Source: Rivularia sp. PCC 7116
GTDB taxonomy: Bacteria > Cyanobacteriota > Cyanobacteriia > Cyanobacteriales > Nostocaceae
Direction of reading: 5' to 3'
Assembly: GCF_000316665.1 (NCBI RefSeq)
Contig: NC_019678.1
Span: 8,465,001-8,529,000 of the forward strand
Length of the DNA stretch: 64,000 nt
Numbering within the stretch: position 1 is the stretch's first letter; each line of letters starts with the position of its first letter. Below, one piece after another: positions 33,265 through 43,800 of this stretch. The notes under the pieces were generated by a model, which had not been told where the DNA came from, made no database searches, and saw nothing but the letters and a program-made list of their open reading frames with translations. The translations under genes and the position numbers were made by a program.

Positions 33265-34224
33265 ATGACTCGTCCGATTATATTGGGTATTGTAGGTGAT
33301 AGTGCTGCAGGTAAAACAACTTTAACTAAAGGTATCGCCCAAGTATTAGGTCCGGAAAATGTTACCGTTATTTGTACGGATGATTATCATCGTTACGACC
33401 GCAAGCAGCGTGCGGAAATTGGGATTACTGCTTTAGATCCTGACTGCAATTATTTAGATATTATGCAGCAACACCTTTCACTGTTGCGTGATGGGCTACC
33501 GATTCTCAAGCCTATTTACAATCATGCAACTGGTAATTTAGATGCACCTGAATATATAAAACCCAGAAAATTCGTGATAATAGAAGGATTGCTGGGTTAT
33601 TCGACTCGTAAAGCCAGAGAATGTTACGATGTCAAAGTTTATCTAGCTCCTCCAGAATCTTTGCGTGCAAGTTGGAAAGTTAAACGGGATACTCAAAAGC
33701 GCGGATACACCCAAGAACAAGTTTTACAGGCACTCAAACAGCGGGAACCAGATTCAGAGAGCTTTATTCGTCCCCAACGTCAATGGTCGGATATTGTTGT
33801 AAGTTTCTATCCTCCCAAGGATGATTCGCAAGAAAGTAACGGACACTTGAATGTACGCTTAGTACTGCGTCCGACAATTCCCCACCCAGATTTTACGCAA
33901 ATAGTTAACTCTGGCAATGGTAATTCCATGTCAGCTATTCGCTTGGATTTAGATAGAGATATGAGCAAACCTGTAGACGTTTTAGAGGTCGATGGGCACG
34001 CGACATTAGAGCAGGTAAATAGGTTAGAGCAAATTATCTGTTCCGACATGCCCAACTTAAAAAACGTTTGCGATCGCGAAAGCAACCCAGAGTTAGGTAA
34101 AGTTGCTGGAACGACAGGAGAAAGTATTCAAAGTTACCCCCTAGCTCTGACTCAACTCTTGATTACTTATCACATGCTTAAAGCCACACAAATATCTCAA
34201 GAAGGTTTACAAATAAAGGTTTAG
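33265..34224 (+). CDS. Phosphoribulokinase-like protein (paralogue)
   Basis: A 319-residue P-loop kinase of the phosphoribulokinase family. The start is the ATG at 33265, with the ribosome site AAAGGGGG just before it; an upstream TTG would add 28 residues with no support. Walker A is GDSAAGKTT. TDDYHRYDRKQRAE (about residues 37-50) and KPIYNHATG fit phosphoribulokinase, and WSDIVVSFYPP matches the C-terminal part of the enzyme. In the normal enzyme the P-loop is GDSGCGKST with a regulatory Cys. Here that Cys is Ala, whereas the second one (VICTDDYH) remains. So thioredoxin/CP12 control through that disulfide should be absent. The main prk gene must lie elsewhere; the substrate of this copy is uncertain. 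Confidence 0.86.
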   Translation: MTRPIILGIVGDSAAGKTTLTKGIAQVLGPENVTVICTDDYHRYDRKQRAEIGITALDPDCNYLDIMQQHLSLLRDGLPILKPIYNHATGNLDAPEYIKPRKFVIIEGLLGYSTRKARECYDVKVYLAPPESLRASWKVKRDTQKRGYTQEQVLQALKQREPDSESFIRPQRQWSDIVVSFYPPKDDSQESNGHLNVRLVLRPTIPHPDFTQIVNSGNGNSMSAIRLDLDRDMSKPVDVLEVDGHATLEQVNRLEQIICSDMPNLKNVCDRESNPELGKVAGTTGESIQSYPLALTQLLITYHMLKATQISQEGLQIKV

Positions 34225-34384
34225 ACAAAGAATGGGGAAAGATGGTAATTTATTTTCCCCCTCTCGCTTCCTGTACCGAGATTTAAAATATTTACTAAAT
34301 ATTTACTTCTTTTTTGATAAATTCTGCGGTTAAAACTGGGATAAATAAAAATAGGTACACCTATGATTATTCCTCAGTTTATCC

Positions 34385-35116
34385 ATGACCTATTGCCTCA
34401 GAATTGCCGACATGGCTGAAAACGAGCGTCCGCGAGAACGCTTGTTAACTCATGGTGCAAAAGTTTTAGCGACTGCTGAATTGATTGCAATTCTACTCGG
34501 TACAGGTCAAGGCGCTGGCAAGCTTTCTGCTGTCGGTTTGGGACAATTTATTTTACAGGAATTAAGCAAACATCAACGCGAACCTTTAGTAGTTCTGCGA
34601 GATATCAGCGCTGCCGAGTTAATCAAAATCCCCGGAATCGGTCCGGCAAAGGCAACAGCGATATTAGCAGCGATAGAATTGGGCAAGCGTAGTTTTCAAG
34701 CACGTCCTGGAGAAGGTACATTAATTGATAGTCCAGCCGCTGCTGCTGCTGCGTTGAGTCAAGATTTGATGTGGCAACAGCAAGAAAAATTTGCAGTAGT
34801 GCTCCTAGATGTGAAAAACCGTTTATTAGGAACTCAAGTAATTACTATTGGAACCGCAACAGAAACTTTAGCTCCTCCTCGCGAGATATTCCGGGAAGTT
34901 ATACGTCAAGGTGCTACTCGTTTAATAATTGCACACAACCACCCTTCAGCAAATTTAGAGCCTAGCCCAGAAGATATCGAACTAACCCGGCAGTTATTAG
35001 GTGGAGCGCAATTTTTGCAGATTCCTTTGATAGATCACTTAATACTTGGTGATGGTGATTTCCAGAGCTTGCGTGAAATAACACCCTTATGGGATGAGTA
35101 TCCCCAGGGAGATTAA
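34385..35116 (+). CDS. radC: RadC/YsfB-type JAMM protein
   Basis: A 243-residue protein of the RadC family. The N-terminal helix-hairpin-helix (about 60-95: [19 protein letters not shown]) suggests DNA contact. The C-terminal JAMM metallo-domain has the zinc motif [19 protein letters not shown] (about 180-198). Despite the name, a repair role is not confirmed for the family. The start [20 protein letters not shown] fits the usual cyanobacterial beginning. It is followed by a 10-bp inverted repeat (35175-35209). Confidence 0.94.
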   Translation: MTYCLRIADMAENERPRERLLTHGAKVLATAELIAILLGTGQGAGKLSAVGLGQFILQELSKHQREPLVVLRDISAAELIKIPGIGPAKATAILAAIELGKRSFQARPGEGTLIDSPAAAAAALSQDLMWQQQEKFAVVLLDVKNRLLGTQVITIGTATETLAPPREIFREVIRQGATRLIIAHNHPSANLEPSPEDIELTRQLLGGAQFLQIPLIDHLILGDGDFQSLREITPLWDEYPQGD

Positions 35117-35174
35117 CGGTTAGATTTTGGGGGAGTTTTGATAAAACCCAAAGTCAAAATAATTTGTAAGAAAA

Positions 35175-35209
35175 AATGTAGAGAGGTTGTTGAAATCCAT
35201 CTCTACATT
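35175..35209. terminator. Inverted repeat between convergent genes
   Basis: AATGTAGAGA and TCTCTACATT (10-bp perfect stem) enclose a 15-base loop in the gap between radC and the sugar transferase gene. Position suggests a bidirectional terminator. It is related to the AGAGACGTAG hairpins elsewhere. Confidence 0.6.
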
Positions 35210-35279
35210 ATTTGTAATTATTCTTTTGATAGTCGTATTATCTAGTTTTAAAAAAGGATTTACAGCGATACTTCTCGAT

Positions 35280-36725
35280 TTAGTAAGCTCCTTTCTTTTC
35301 CAAAATTACTTTGATAGTTTGCAGGATAATCCGTAAATCTAAAGAAAGCGACCAATTTTCCATATAGGTTTTATCCAAATTAATCACTTTCTCGAAGTTC
35401 ATAATATCTGAACGCCCGGAGATTTGCCATAAACCGGTAATGCCGGGAAGAACTTCTTGACGGATGAGGTGGTGGTTGGAAAACTTTTGCACGTCTCTTA
35501 CAGGGAGAGGACGAGGACCAACCAAACTCATTTCTCCAAAAAGAACATTAAATAATTGAGGAAATTCATCTAAACTATATTGACGAAGAAACTTTCCCAC
35601 TCTGGTAATGCGTGGGTCATCTTTGATTTTGAAGAGAATTCCGTCTTCGGTTTCGTTTTGCGCTTCTAACTGTTTCTGTAATTCATCTGCATTCGTCACC
35701 ATTGTGCGAAATTTCCAGACTTGGAAAGCCTTGCCATGTAAACCAACACGAGTTTGCTTGTAAAATACTGGACCGGGAGAATCTAATTTGATTAGTAACG
35801 CAATCAACAGATAAATTGGTGATGCCAATAAAATGAACAATGCCGAACTGCAAAAATCAAAATACCGTTTTGTCCAGAAGTCACTTCCTGTAATTGCTGG
35901 GGGCATAAAGTTTAATATTGGGATGCCACCAAGCATTTTTAATTCTAATCTTTGTTCTACTGCTTGCAACTCAATTGGCAAAATATGCAAAATAACGCCA
36001 GCATTTCTTAACTTCCAGTAAAGAAACATTCGGCTTTCTATTGACTGCCAAGAGCAAACAAATACTTCTGCTACTCCTAAACTACTAATTTCTTCTATCG
36101 TAGCCGATAAATTCTTCAGCGACTTTGAAATTGAGTTAACATTTTTCCAACCTACAAGATTGTAACAGTTTTGTTTTTCTAATAATTTTATTGCCTTTTC
36201 TTTTTCTGCTAGAGAACAGATGATATATGTGGGACAAGTAATTATATTTTGCTTCCTGAGCCGCACAATAGCAGTATTTACAGTAAATCTTCCCAAGCTT
36301 GTAAATGCGATACTCAGAACCCATACTGTAAGAAATACACCTCTTGGGAATAAATTATTTTGCAAGTAAACATATTCAAAAAGTAATAGGAGAAAATAGG
36401 AGAATGTTATTGTTTTGCTGAGACTATAATAATCGCGCCTTTTTTCTCCTGCTTCATATAATCCTTGAGTTGCAATCAGACAAATTTGAAGGGCAATAGT
36501 TGACAGGATAAAAAATAAATTGCCTTGTTCAAACCAATTAGTATTAGAGTTTAAACTTTGTAATTCTGCTATTTTCCAAGCTATTCCCAAGCATATTCCG
36601 TCTACTAGAGCAAGAGTTATTCTACGAAGCCATATTGCGCCAACTCTTTTACGTAATTGTGTTAAAGATGGAGCGCGTAAATCCAAGACGCTTTTATTCC
36701 CTGATAATTCACTAACAAAAGACAT
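35280..36725 (-). CDS. WbaP/WcaJ-type undecaprenyl-phosphate sugar phosphotransferase
   Basis: A 481-residue polyprenol-phosphate hexose-1-phosphate transferase that starts the exopolysaccharide repeat unit by moving sugar-1-phosphate onto undecaprenyl phosphate. The N-terminal half has about four to five membrane helices and a Rossmann-like domain. The C-terminal catalytic domain (about 285-481) begins with KRYFDFCSSALFILLASPIYLLIALLIKL, followed by GPVFYKQTRVG, FKFRTMV-like FRTMV, and SLDEFPQLFNVLFGEMSLVGPRP. The end ILQTIKVILEKKGAY is typical. It is the last gene of the minus-strand polysaccharide locus, 440 bases after the xylanase gene, so it may have its own promoter. Confidence 0.93.
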   Translation of the reverse strand: MSFVSELSGNKSVLDLRAPSLTQLRKRVGAIWLRRITLALVDGICLGIAWKIAELQSLNSNTNWFEQGNLFFILSTIALQICLIATQGLYEAGEKRRDYYSLSKTITFSYFLLLLFEYVYLQNNLFPRGVFLTVWVLSIAFTSLGRFTVNTAIVRLRKQNIITCPTYIICSLAEKEKAIKLLEKQNCYNLVGWKNVNSISKSLKNLSATIEEISSLGVAEVFVCSWQSIESRMFLYWKLRNAGVILHILPIELQAVEQRLELKMLGGIPILNFMPPAITGSDFWTKRYFDFCSSALFILLASPIYLLIALLIKLDSPGPVFYKQTRVGLHGKAFQVWKFRTMVTNADELQKQLEAQNETEDGILFKIKDDPRITRVGKFLRQYSLDEFPQLFNVLFGEMSLVGPRPLPVRDVQKFSNHHLIRQEVLPGITGLWQISGRSDIMNFEKVINLDKTYMENWSLSLDLRIILQTIKVILEKKGAY

Positions 36726-37165
36726 AATTATTAATAACTTGTTGGTTATTTATATACAGATATTAATTGAAACTCGTGACATCATTGTGACACGTTAAAA
36801 AATGAATAGCCGTAAAATCTACAGTTATTTTACGGAAATATAATCAAATATTTCATACCTTTTTATTAGCTTTAAAAGCTTCTAAGTATATCTGTAAATA
36901 AAACTACATTCAGCGTTTAATAAAAGATAAAAATTCATCAAAAACTGCATATTTTTTTTAGATAGTGAATGCTTATAAAACAAAAAAATAGAATAATCAT
37001 AGTTTTGTTTTCTATATTGAAAACTATAGTTACATATTCGCTAAAGTTTTATAACTAGTGGTAATTAATTATGACTATTTGCAACAATAACAACATTATT
37101 GTTGCAAATAATTATAACTAGATTAATATTGAGATACCACAATTTACATTTAAGTAAATTATTAG
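36726..37165. other. 440-base gene-free stretch within the polysaccharide locus
   Basis: AT-rich, with one strong hairpin at 37078-37108 near the xylanase stop. It probably contains the promoter of the sugar transferase gene. No ORF was recognised. Confidence 0.5.
37078..37108 (-). terminator. 13-bp hairpin downstream of the xylanase gene
   Basis: TTTGCAACAATAA (37078-37090) and TTATTGTTGCAAA (37096-37108) with a 5-base loop. It is 58 bases past the stop of the minus-strand gene. The following bases on the minus strand are AT-rich without a long T-run, so the terminator role is likely but not certain. Confidence 0.6.
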
Positions 37166-38281
37166 TTAACGGCTTGGTGCGGTATCAAAAGCACGAGCCA
37201 TAGCATTCCAAGCAAATTTACGTTTTCCCCCTGCGTCTAATGGCAAAGGTCGAACCGATGCGCCGTCTTTTCGAGGCTGAAATTCGTTGAGCCAACTATG
37301 TTTATCGTTTAATCCCCAAGTTAAAATCGCGATTACTGCTGGTTCTTCCAACACAACTTTCAAATAATTGCTGTAAGCTTTAGCAACTATTCTGTCCCGC
37401 ACTTTGATGTCAAGGGGTAAATCTTTATCTGTAACATCAAGTTCCGTTACCATGATTTTTAAACCCAGGTTGGCAACTTGGGCTAGAAAATCTTTTAATA
37501 TCTGATGATTAAATCTAGTTTCGCTGCCATCTAGATGAGCTTGTAAACCTAAAGCGTGAATGGGAGTTCCTTGAGATTTTAAACGCTTTAAGAGTTTAAT
37601 AACGGCATGTCGTTTGGCTTCGTCTTGGGGTCTGTCGTAAACTAAACCATAATCGTTATAAACTAGCATTGCTTCTGGATCGGCTTTATGAGCTAAACGA
37701 AAAGCAAGGTCAATATAATCTTCTCCTATAAACTCCAACCACGGCGTTTTTCTTAAACCGTTAGGATGCCCATCTCTTGGTTCGATAGCTTCATTAACCA
37801 CATCCCAAGAATGCATTTTTCCTCGGTAACGTCCTACAACTGTGTTGATGTGTTTTTCAAGGATATCTTTAGCATTTTGACGGTTGACTGTCTTCTCAAA
37901 CCAAGGAGGTAAAGACATGTACCATACCAATGTATGCCCCCGAACTTTCATCCCGTGACTGCGGGCAAAATTATACATTACATCAGCCGCAGCAAAATCA
38001 AAGGATTGGGGTGTTGGACGCAATGGCTTGGGGTAAACGTGCCATTTAAATCCCCACTCTGACACTAATATCGAGCATTCTTCAATTAGACTTCGAGCAT
38101 ATTCTTTATCAGTTGAAAGCAATGGATGCCGTATAGCTGTACCAAAAAGTATTTTTTTCTTAGCAGCACGTTCTTTTAAAGATTTGTCCCCAGGATATTT
38201 AATGCATTCACAATGTGGGTCGTCTAAAGCAAGTATCTGCTGACGTTTTAATTCTTTTTTACCTATAATCACTGCACCCAT
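37166..38281 (-). CDS. GH10 endo-beta-1,4-xylanase-like hydrolase
   Basis: A glycoside hydrolase of family 10 (371 residues from the ATG at 38281). Motifs: HTLVWYMSLPPWF near residue 137, the acid/base Glu in DVVNEAIEP near 188, and the nucleophile Glu in MVTELDVTD near 285; the WGLNDKHSWL block near 330 is also GH10. The ATG at 38281 is probably not the natural start. The same frame upstream reads LNRRAFLAAIGGLTA, a Tat signal, but the ATG that should begin it (38343) is one base out of frame because of a run of nine A. It may hydrolyse or modify the exported polysaccharide, or act on xylan-like glycans. Confidence 0.88.
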   Translation of the reverse strand: MGAVIIGKKELKRQQILALDDPHCECIKYPGDKSLKERAAKKKILFGTAIRHPLLSTDKEYARSLIEECSILVSEWGFKWHVYPKPLRPTPQSFDFAAADVMYNFARSHGMKVRGHTLVWYMSLPPWFEKTVNRQNAKDILEKHINTVVGRYRGKMHSWDVVNEAIEPRDGHPNGLRKTPWLEFIGEDYIDLAFRLAHKADPEAMLVYNDYGLVYDRPQDEAKRHAVIKLLKRLKSQGTPIHALGLQAHLDGSETRFNHQILKDFLAQVANLGLKIMVTELDVTDKDLPLDIKVRDRIVAKAYSNYLKVVLEEPAVIAILTWGLNDKHSWLNEFQPRKDGASVRPLPLDAGGKRKFAWNAMARAFDTAPSR

Positions 38282-38343
38282 TGCTGTTAAACCGCCTATA
38301 GCAGCTAAAAAAGCTCGTCTATTTAATAGTTTTTTTTTAGCAT
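38282..38343 (-). other. Out-of-frame Tat signal region of the xylanase
   Basis: Directly upstream of the xylanase ATG the frame continues open and encodes KKLLNRRAFLAAIGGLTA, with twin Arg. The only ATG with ribosome-site-like GAAG, at 38343, is 9 bases after the wecG-like stop codon. Nine A separate it from the signal; ten (or seven) would place ATG and Tat signal in one frame. Confidence 0.8.
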
Positions 38344-38352
38344 AATCACTTC

Positions 38353-39111
38353 TTAAGCTAGCTTACGAAAACCTAGCTTTTGTTGAATTACTAACCACAT
38401 AAACTGAGGATTTCCCATGATATAACGCTTCCACAAGCGTTTTGGCTCAACAATTAAGCGAAACAACCACTCCAAACCCCATTTTTGCATCCATGAAGGC
38501 GCTCTTTGTACCATATCGGCAACTAATTCAAAACTAACCCCAATACCCAAAGAGACAGGTACTCCTAGTTCTAAATAATTTTCGTATATCCATTTTTCCT
38601 GTTTAGGAGCACCTAATCCAACAAAAAGAATATCCGGCGCTACTGCTTTGATTTTGGAATTGATTAAAGCTAATTGCTGCGGTTGAGATTCAAACCCATA
38701 AGGCGGACAATGAGTTCCCACTATCTTTAAATCTGGATGTCTAGCTTGCAAAGTTCTTTTAGCGGCTTCAGCAGCGCCGGGACGACCACCCAGCAGAAAG
38801 ACTTTGAGTCCTTTTTTTTCAGCTACAGCCGATAATTCTTCAAATAGATCTGTACCATTAACCCGACCATTTAAAGGTGTTTTGAGGAATTTCGCTGACC
38901 ATAATAATGAGACACCATCAGGCACTGCCAGAAATGCATCTTTATAGATATTGCGGAAATAAGTGTCGCGCTGAAGGGTTAAGACATGCTGTGCATTAGG
39001 AGTAACAACATAGGCGGGAACAACACCTGTAATAGTATGGTCTACTATACGTTTTACCACCTCATTAAAACTATAATTGTCAATTTTGACTCCACAAATA
39101 TTTACTCTCAT
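38353..39111 (-). CDS. WecG/TagA/CpsF-family glycosyltransferase (GT26)
   Basis: A 252-residue glycosyltransferase. Enzymes of this family add N-acetylmannosaminuronate, ManNAc or similar sugars to the lipid-linked first sugar of teichoic acid, ECA or exopolysaccharide. The signature is GVSLLWSAKFL near 66, the donor-site FLLGGRPGAAEAA near 105, and VGLGAPKQEKWIYEN near 165; the end RLIVEPKRLWKRYI is typical. It likely performs an early step on the undecaprenyl-linked unit begun by the transferase at 35280. The stop codon is nine bases from the ATG region of the xylanase gene, so the two are likely translated from one message. Confidence 0.93.
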   Translation of the reverse strand: MRVNICGVKIDNYSFNEVVKRIVDHTITGVVPAYVVTPNAQHVLTLQRDTYFRNIYKDAFLAVPDGVSLLWSAKFLKTPLNGRVNGTDLFEELSAVAEKKGLKVFLLGGRPGAAEAAKRTLQARHPDLKIVGTHCPPYGFESQPQQLALINSKIKAVAPDILFVGLGAPKQEKWIYENYLELGVPVSLGIGVSFELVADMVQRAPSWMQKWGLEWLFRLIVEPKRLWKRYIMGNPQFMWLVIQQKLGFRKLA

Positions 39112-39391
39112 AACTGATTCTGAGCGTTACCTAAACTAAAAAACTGCATCGAAATTACCTCACCTTCTAGTAAATGCACTAGAAAACCCTAATTGAGAAA
39201 GCTTTGAGGATTTTTAAGTTCTCAAAAGCTGTTAAGGAATCACTCAAACGAGTATAACTAAGTATATACTCAGAAAAAATAAAAAAAAAGGTTAAAATAA
39301 ATACATTTTTTTATTTTTATCCAAAGAAAAAACACGCCTTGATAATTAATCTTTTAGTAAAGATTAATGATTCAATATTTATTGCGCGGAA

Positions 39392-40531
39392 TTAGATGCG
39401 AATCTCTAAAAGGCGCTGCAAGATATTTCCATAAGGATATAAGATAGAAGGCTTCCTTGATTTACAGTCGATAGCTGAGTTGTAAATTTGATACATCTCA
39501 GTGCAATAAGCTTTGACATCAAGAGGGATAACGGATTGTCTGGCTGCACTTCCTAAAGAGACTCTTAGAGGCTGATTTTCAACTAATTGCTGCATGTTTT
39601 TAGACAGTTGCTGAATATCTCCAGGTGCAACTAATAAACCATTCTCTGCTGAAGTTATTAATTCGGGTATGCCACCGACTGGTGTTACTACTACTGGTAA
39701 ACCCCAAGCCATAGCTTCTAACAGAGCCATTGGTAAACCTTCGTTGTAGGAAGGTAAAACAAATATATCGATATCAGTTAATAGTTTTTCTCTGGCTTGA
39801 GAGTCTATCCAGCCGAGAAATCTAACGCGATCTTTAATCTCAAGCTTTTCAACTAATCTACATGCTGGCTCAATATCTCCATCTCCAGCGATAATCAACT
39901 CCGAGCGCTCTCTCAGGCTTTGCGGCATTGTAGCAAAGGCTTGAATTAAATCGAATGTTCCTTTGCGGGAACCAATTCTTCCACAAAAGCCAAACTTAAT
40001 AGATGAAGTATGGATTCTATTAGGTATTTGAATTGGTAATTCAGTCGGGTTGGGCAAAACTACAACTTGTTGTTTTTTTAGTCCTAAGTTATGCGTATAA
40101 TACTCTTCCCAATTTTTGGAAAGAACAATAAATTTATCGCAGGAACGAAATATTTTACTCAAAACTAGTTGAGCTAGTAATGGTAGTTTAGAGTAAGTTG
40201 TTTGGAATTCTGCACCATGAGCGTGCATCAGTATAGGCTTGTTAAATATAAAAGCAATCACTGCAATAATCGCTTTTCTTACTAAGCTGCCACCATCTGA
40301 AATATGTACGTGTAAAATATCGGCTTTGCCATTCATCAGATTCCATAGCAGAGCGCGGCAGGCTTTGATAAAAACTTTGATTCTATGGAGGATTGTCCCT
40401 TCATCATGGGTTGTAATATGCTGATAATTGACATCCTCAGGGTTGTGCTTGAGTATCAATTTTTCAACAGTTGCTATACCTCCATTTTGTTCTAAGCTAG
40501 CACCCAGCATGAGAATATTTAATTTGCTCAT
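39392..40531 (-). CDS. GT4-family glycosyltransferase
   Basis: A retaining GT-B glycosyltransferase of 379 residues. The N-terminal NILMLGASLEQNGGIATVEK is the glycine-rich start. The C-terminal nucleotide-sugar region carries FGFCGRIGSRKGTFDLIQAF (near 190) and the E-x7-E motif PSYNEGLPMALLEAMAWGLPVV (near 265), then GGIPELI. Donor and acceptor sugars are unknown. It sits 280 bases after the wecG-like gene's upstream side and 357 bases downstream of the NRPS-like gene on the same strand. It extends the polysaccharide repeat unit in the cytoplasm, by context. Confidence 0.92.
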   Translation of the reverse strand: MSKLNILMLGASLEQNGGIATVEKLILKHNPEDVNYQHITTHDEGTILHRIKVFIKACRALLWNLMNGKADILHVHISDGGSLVRKAIIAVIAFIFNKPILMHAHGAEFQTTYSKLPLLAQLVLSKIFRSCDKFIVLSKNWEEYYTHNLGLKKQQVVVLPNPTELPIQIPNRIHTSSIKFGFCGRIGSRKGTFDLIQAFATMPQSLRERSELIIAGDGDIEPACRLVEKLEIKDRVRFLGWIDSQAREKLLTDIDIFVLPSYNEGLPMALLEAMAWGLPVVVTPVGGIPELITSAENGLLVAPGDIQQLSKNMQQLVENQPLRVSLGSAARQSVIPLDVKAYCTEMYQIYNSAIDCKSRKPSILYPYGNILQRLLEIRI

Positions 40532-40888
40532 GAATATTCAGTATTAAAATCTCTTTAAAAAACAATTAAAAAATAAATGAAAAATTGTGCTTTACCTAAA
40601 TATCTTCCGGTAAATAGATCCGGATCGTTGTATGCAAAATATTATTCTCTAACAATCGCAAAAAAAATTATCTGTTGCCATCCGGAGAATTACATAGCTA
40701 AAAATGAAATTATATTAAAGTCTGAATATAAGATTGTGCCGCATATTAAATTTTTAAAGTTAAATTTTTTAAGTCAATATAATTTCTCAGAAAATCTATA
40801 GCCTTTCGCTCGCAATGACACAGCTGTAAATGTTCTCACCCACCTACTTAATTTATATTTAATTATTTATCAAAACCGCTATAGTCTT
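40532..40888. other. Gene-free stretch in the polysaccharide locus
   Basis: The 357 bases between the GT4 and NRPS-like genes are AT-rich. A 74-codon plus-strand frame at 40577-40801 has no coding character. The dispersed CGCTCGCAATGAC sequence (40807-40819) is present. An internal promoter is possible but not identified. Confidence 0.5.
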
Positions 40889-43800
40889 TTATTTTGTCAA
40901 ACAAATACTAATTTTATTGGCTAAAAGCTGAGCATTTTCTGGTTTTAACAACATAGAGCGATGAGTGCCGGGAATTTTATGTGTTTCCACTTCTTTAGCC
41001 CATTTATCCCAACCAAAGTTAGCATCTTCAAGTCCATAAAATTCAAAGATAGCCACAAAAATATTTAATTTTATCGGTAATGCCTTAAGTTTATATTCAT
41101 TCATGAATTTACTAAGAGTTGGCATTAATGGTTTAAATGATTCGCTAAGTTTGTATTCGACTCTCTCTTTAAAAAAGCTGGTCTTATCTTTCCAAGAAAA
41201 ACCTAAAACTGCTTTTAGCCGTTGATAACGTTTAAAGAGTAATCTAGCTTCTTCTGCTCTATTTTCTACTTCTGGTGTAGGCGTATCAAGCATTCCTAAA
41301 AAAGCTATTTGTTCGTTTTGTAAATATAACTGCTGGGCTATTTCGTAAGTCACTAAGCCTTCGTAAGAATGACCCATTAAATTATATGGTCCTTGTGGCT
41401 GAATATCCCGTATTTTTCGGATACAGCGTGATGCCATTTCTGAAGCTTTATCTAACGGTTCCTGTACTATATAAACAGGTTGCTCTGTATCTAAATTCTC
41501 AATCATTTGCTGATACAAAAAACCATTATTAGCAATAATAAATAGAGGTAGTTTGTTGCCACTAAAATTAATTTTGATAACGCTTTCTGTGGCGATTTCT
41601 TCTTGAAGGAGAATAGCAGCTAACTGTTCAATTGTGGATGCTTCAAAAAAGACACCTTGATTAAGTTTTTTATCAAATATCTTTTCAATTTCAGCTACCA
41701 TTGACGTAGCCATTAAAGAATTACCACCTAAGGAGAAGAAATTATCTTTGATTCCAATTGGCTGAATGCGGAAAGCTTGTTCCCAAAGAGTAACTAATTT
41801 TTTTTCCACATCGTTACGAGCAGATAAATACTCTTCTTCTAAATTCAGATTATTTTTATCAGGTTTGGGAAGGGCTTTACGGTCTACTTTGTCATTTGGG
41901 GTTAAGGGTAAGGCTTCTAAACTGACAAATCCCGACGGTATCATGTATTCTGGTAGCCTACTTTTCAGAAACTCTTTTAATTGTTTATTTGTAGGTGATT
42001 GAGTACTTCTAGGAACGATATAAGCTATTAAACGTTTATCTCCAGCTTCGTATTCTTGAGGAATAACAATAGCTTGTTTGACAGCAGCATGTTGATTGAG
42101 AACGGTTTCAATTTCTCCTAACTCGATGCGAAAACCGCGAATTTTGACTTGATGGTCGATGCGTCCAAGAAAATCAATATTACCATCGGGGAGAAAACGG
42201 GCTAAATCTCCAGACTTATACATTCTCATGCCGCGATTAAAGGGGTCGGGAATAAACTTTTGTGCGGTTAATTCTGGTCTATTAAGATAACCGCGTGCCA
42301 AACATAAACCCCCAATATGCAATTCTCCAGGGACTCCTATAGGAACAGGATTTAGGCAAGAATCTAAGATATAAATTTGCACGTTAGCGAAAGGTTTTCC
42401 AATAGTCATTTGTGCAAGTCCAGTATCTTTATTTATAGATTCAGACAGTTTACATCTGGTAACGACTACAGTTGCTTCGGTTGGTCCGTAAGTATTAATC
42501 AATTCAGGATATTGATTATTCTTGAAAGATTTTTGCCATGTTCTAACTTTTTCTGGAATTACTGCTTCCCCACCGATAATTACCAATCGCAAGTTTTGAG
42601 GTGCTTCCGATTCTGCTGTAGCTAAATCAGAAACTAATTGATGCCAGTATGCTGTAGGTAAATCTAATACAGTTATTCCCCATTGTTCGCATTTTTGCAG
42701 CATCTGATGACCGTTAGTTAAAAATTCATCGGTTCGCAGTATTAAAGTTGCACCATTAGTAAGGCAAGGATAGATTTCTTCTACAGCCACATCAAAACTA
42801 ATCGATGCAAATTGCAGAACGCGATCGCGATGATTTATTGCGTATTCTTTTGTGGCAGTAATCGTAAAATTAACTAAAGAACTATGCTCAATCATCACTC
42901 CTTTAGATTTACCAGTGGAGCCAGAAGTGTAGATGATGTAAGCTAAATGTGACGGTTTGACATCGCTGGTAGGAGATTCTTGACTTTGATGGGAAATTAG
43001 ACTTTCCCAGTCTCGATCCAAACAGATTTGTTTGGCTTTGTTTGCTGGCAATCCCGATAGTAAATTTTCTGTGGTTAATAGTACTGATACATCCGAATCA
43101 TCCAGCATATGAGATAAACGCTCTTGAGGATAATTGGGATCTATAGGTATATAAGCAGCACCTGCTTTGAGAATGCCGAGTATACCTACTACCATATTTA
43201 AACAGCGGTTGATACAAATACCAACCTTAGTATCTGGTTTAATTCCTAAAGTTTGCAGATAGTTTGCAAGTTGGTTGGCACGATTATCCAACTGTTGATA
43301 AGTTAGTTGTTGCTCTTGAAATATAACCGCTACTGCATCTGGCGTTTTAGCTACTTGTTCTTCAAACAGTTGATGAATGCATTTGTCGTGAGGATAATCT
43401 AATTCTGTATTATTCCATTCTACTAAGATTTGATAGCGTTCGATCTCGCTTAAAATTGCGATTTCGCCGACTTTTGTATGGGGATTCTCAACAACAATTT
43501 TAAGTAAATTCTCGAAATGAGCAATCATCCGCTTTATCGTTTGCGGTGCAAATAGTTGTTGATTGTATGTAAATGTTCCTTTTAACCCTTCTCTTGCTTC
43601 TACAACAAATAGAGATAAATCTGATTTAAATTCATCAACATTAATTGGTAATGGTGTATCCATTACAAAAGCATCTTGTAAGCTAAACATAACTTGAAAG
43701 ACACTCGTATCCTTATAAAAACCTATTGCTGATAATTTTTCGACTAGTTGCTGCCAAGAAAAATCTTGATGTTTAAAGTCTTCTATTACTATTTGATTAA

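Noticed and set aside
40577-40801. 74-codon plus-strand frame in the polysaccharide locus
   Set aside because: AT-driven open frame with no known motif, opposite to all the neighbours.
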